Shown: positions 13,652 to 14,039 of the stretch, one piece after another
Numbering within the stretch: the first letter of the stretch is position 1
Layout of the letters: every line of letters begins with the position of its first letter
NCBI GenBank assembly: GCA_009922405.1
Contig: RFVZ01000045.1
Coordinates: forward strand, 1-14,039
Source: Betaproteobacteria bacterium
Lineage (GTDB): Bacteria; Pseudomonadota; Gammaproteobacteria; Burkholderiales; Burkholderiaceae_E
DNA length: 14,039 nt
Reading direction: 5' to 3'
Position numbers and translations under genes: made by a program
The notes under the pieces: generated by a model
Database searches by the model: none
Seen by the model: only the letters and a program-made list of their open reading frames with translations
What the model was told of the DNA's origin: nothing

Positions 13652-14039
13652 ATGCATCTCACAAAAACGCAGCTCGAACAATTTGACCGCGAGGGTTACT
13701 TGTTTTTCCCTGGGCAGTTCAGCGCGGAAGAAACCCGGGTTTTGACCGCAGCCGTGCCTGAGCTCTACGCGCGACGTGAGGCTTACAACGTGCGCGAGAA
13801 AGGCAAGGATGCAGTGCGCACCAACTTTGCGGCGCACCTCTACAGCGAGCCGTTCGCGCGGCTCGCGCGGCATCCGCGGATGGTAAAACCGGTCGAAGAT
13901 CTGCTGGGCGAGGCGCTCTACATGCACCAGTTCAAGATCAACGGAAAGATGGCCTTCGAGGGCGATGTCTGGCAATGGCACCAAGACTATGGGACCTGGC
14001 TCAATGATGATTTGATGCCGACCGAGCGGGCGATGAACG
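13652..14039 (+). CDS. Phytanoyl-CoA dioxygenase (PhyH) family protein, 3' end outside window
   Basis: An Fe(II)/2-oxoglutarate-dependent oxygenase, 129 codons visible, cut by the window end. It begins MHLTKTQLEQFDREGYLFFP, typical of the family. The HxD iron-binding pair is His110-Gln-Asp112 in WQWHQDYGTW; the distal His and the 2-oxoglutarate Arg lie beyond the window. The segment YMHQFKINGKM...GDVWQWHQDY (about 90-113) resembles the branch with ectoine hydroxylase EctD and bacterial proline hydroxylases, suggesting hydroxylation of a small zwitterion rather than of phytanoyl-CoA; this is from memory of those sequences. The ATG has a strong GAGGAG 7 nt upstream. It lies 30 nt after nnrU and is probably in the same operon. 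Alternatives are other PhyH hydroxylases. Confidence 0.88.
   Translation, partial: MHLTKTQLEQFDREGYLFFPGQFSAEETRVLTAAVPELYARREAYNVREKGKDAVRTNFAAHLYSEPFARLARHPRMVKPVEDLLGEALYMHQFKINGKMAFEGDVWQWHQDYGTWLNDDLMPTERAMN

Noticed and set aside
13397..13984. 195-codon open frame on the minus strand
   Set aside because: Crosses the nnrU-phyH junction antisense to two well-supported genes, without motifs or a ribosome site of note.

Overview
The window is a gene-dense, GC-rich (roughly 60% by eye) stretch of chromosome from a member of the Pseudomonadota. The evidence is a YaeQ-family protein, a Bug-type (TTT) periplasmic binding protein, an NnrU-family membrane protein, Shine-Dalgarno-led genes and frequent GTG/TTG starts. 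Beta- or gammaproteobacteria fit best, but the sequence alone does not settle which. I see no tRNA, rRNA, CRISPR array, insertion sequence or phage gene, and no gene-free stretch above 300 bases. Both ends cut through genes.

Layout. (1) Positions 1-1290, minus strand: an MDR-family NADP(H) oxidoreductase, coupled by an ATGA overlap to a small membrane-anchored protein that runs off the left edge. A -10 box and an 18-bp inverted repeat lie just upstream. (2) Positions 1304-4092, minus strand: yaeQ (TTG start) followed by a secreted S9A prolyl oligopeptidase, 17 nt apart. (3) Positions 4142-5161, plus strand: a lone TTT/Bug solute-binding protein, divergent from yaeQ. (4) Positions 5168-8811, minus strand: tldD-like, HpaI-like aldolase and tldE/pmbA-like genes, tightly packed, with the aldolase between the two Tld subunits. 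(5) Position 8860 to the right edge, plus strand: a 21-codon ORF that looks like the first residues of an ArsR-type regulator, then an ornithine cyclodeaminase / delta1-pyrroline-2-carboxylate reductase family gene, an ArgE-like M20 deacylase, a second MDR oxidoreductase, an SDR, nnrU, and a PhyH-family Fe(II)/2-oxoglutarate dioxygenase cut by the window end. Overlaps or short gaps suggest one long operon.

How they may work together. The right-hand operon is mostly small-molecule metabolism of amino or imino acids plus redox steps. ArgE-like, OCD-like and a PhyH enzyme resembling the proline/ectoine hydroxylase branch could form a route from an N-acyl diamino acid to proline and hydroxyproline. 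This is inference, because each family has several substrates. TldD/TldE normally form a two-subunit metalloprotease that cleaves unfolded peptides; no RiPP-type precursor gene was recognised here. The rest looks like ordinary housekeeping or catabolic content. The most unusual points are the aldolase between tldD and tldE, the ArsR-like fragment fused by TGATG to the OCD gene, and the composition of the right-hand operon.
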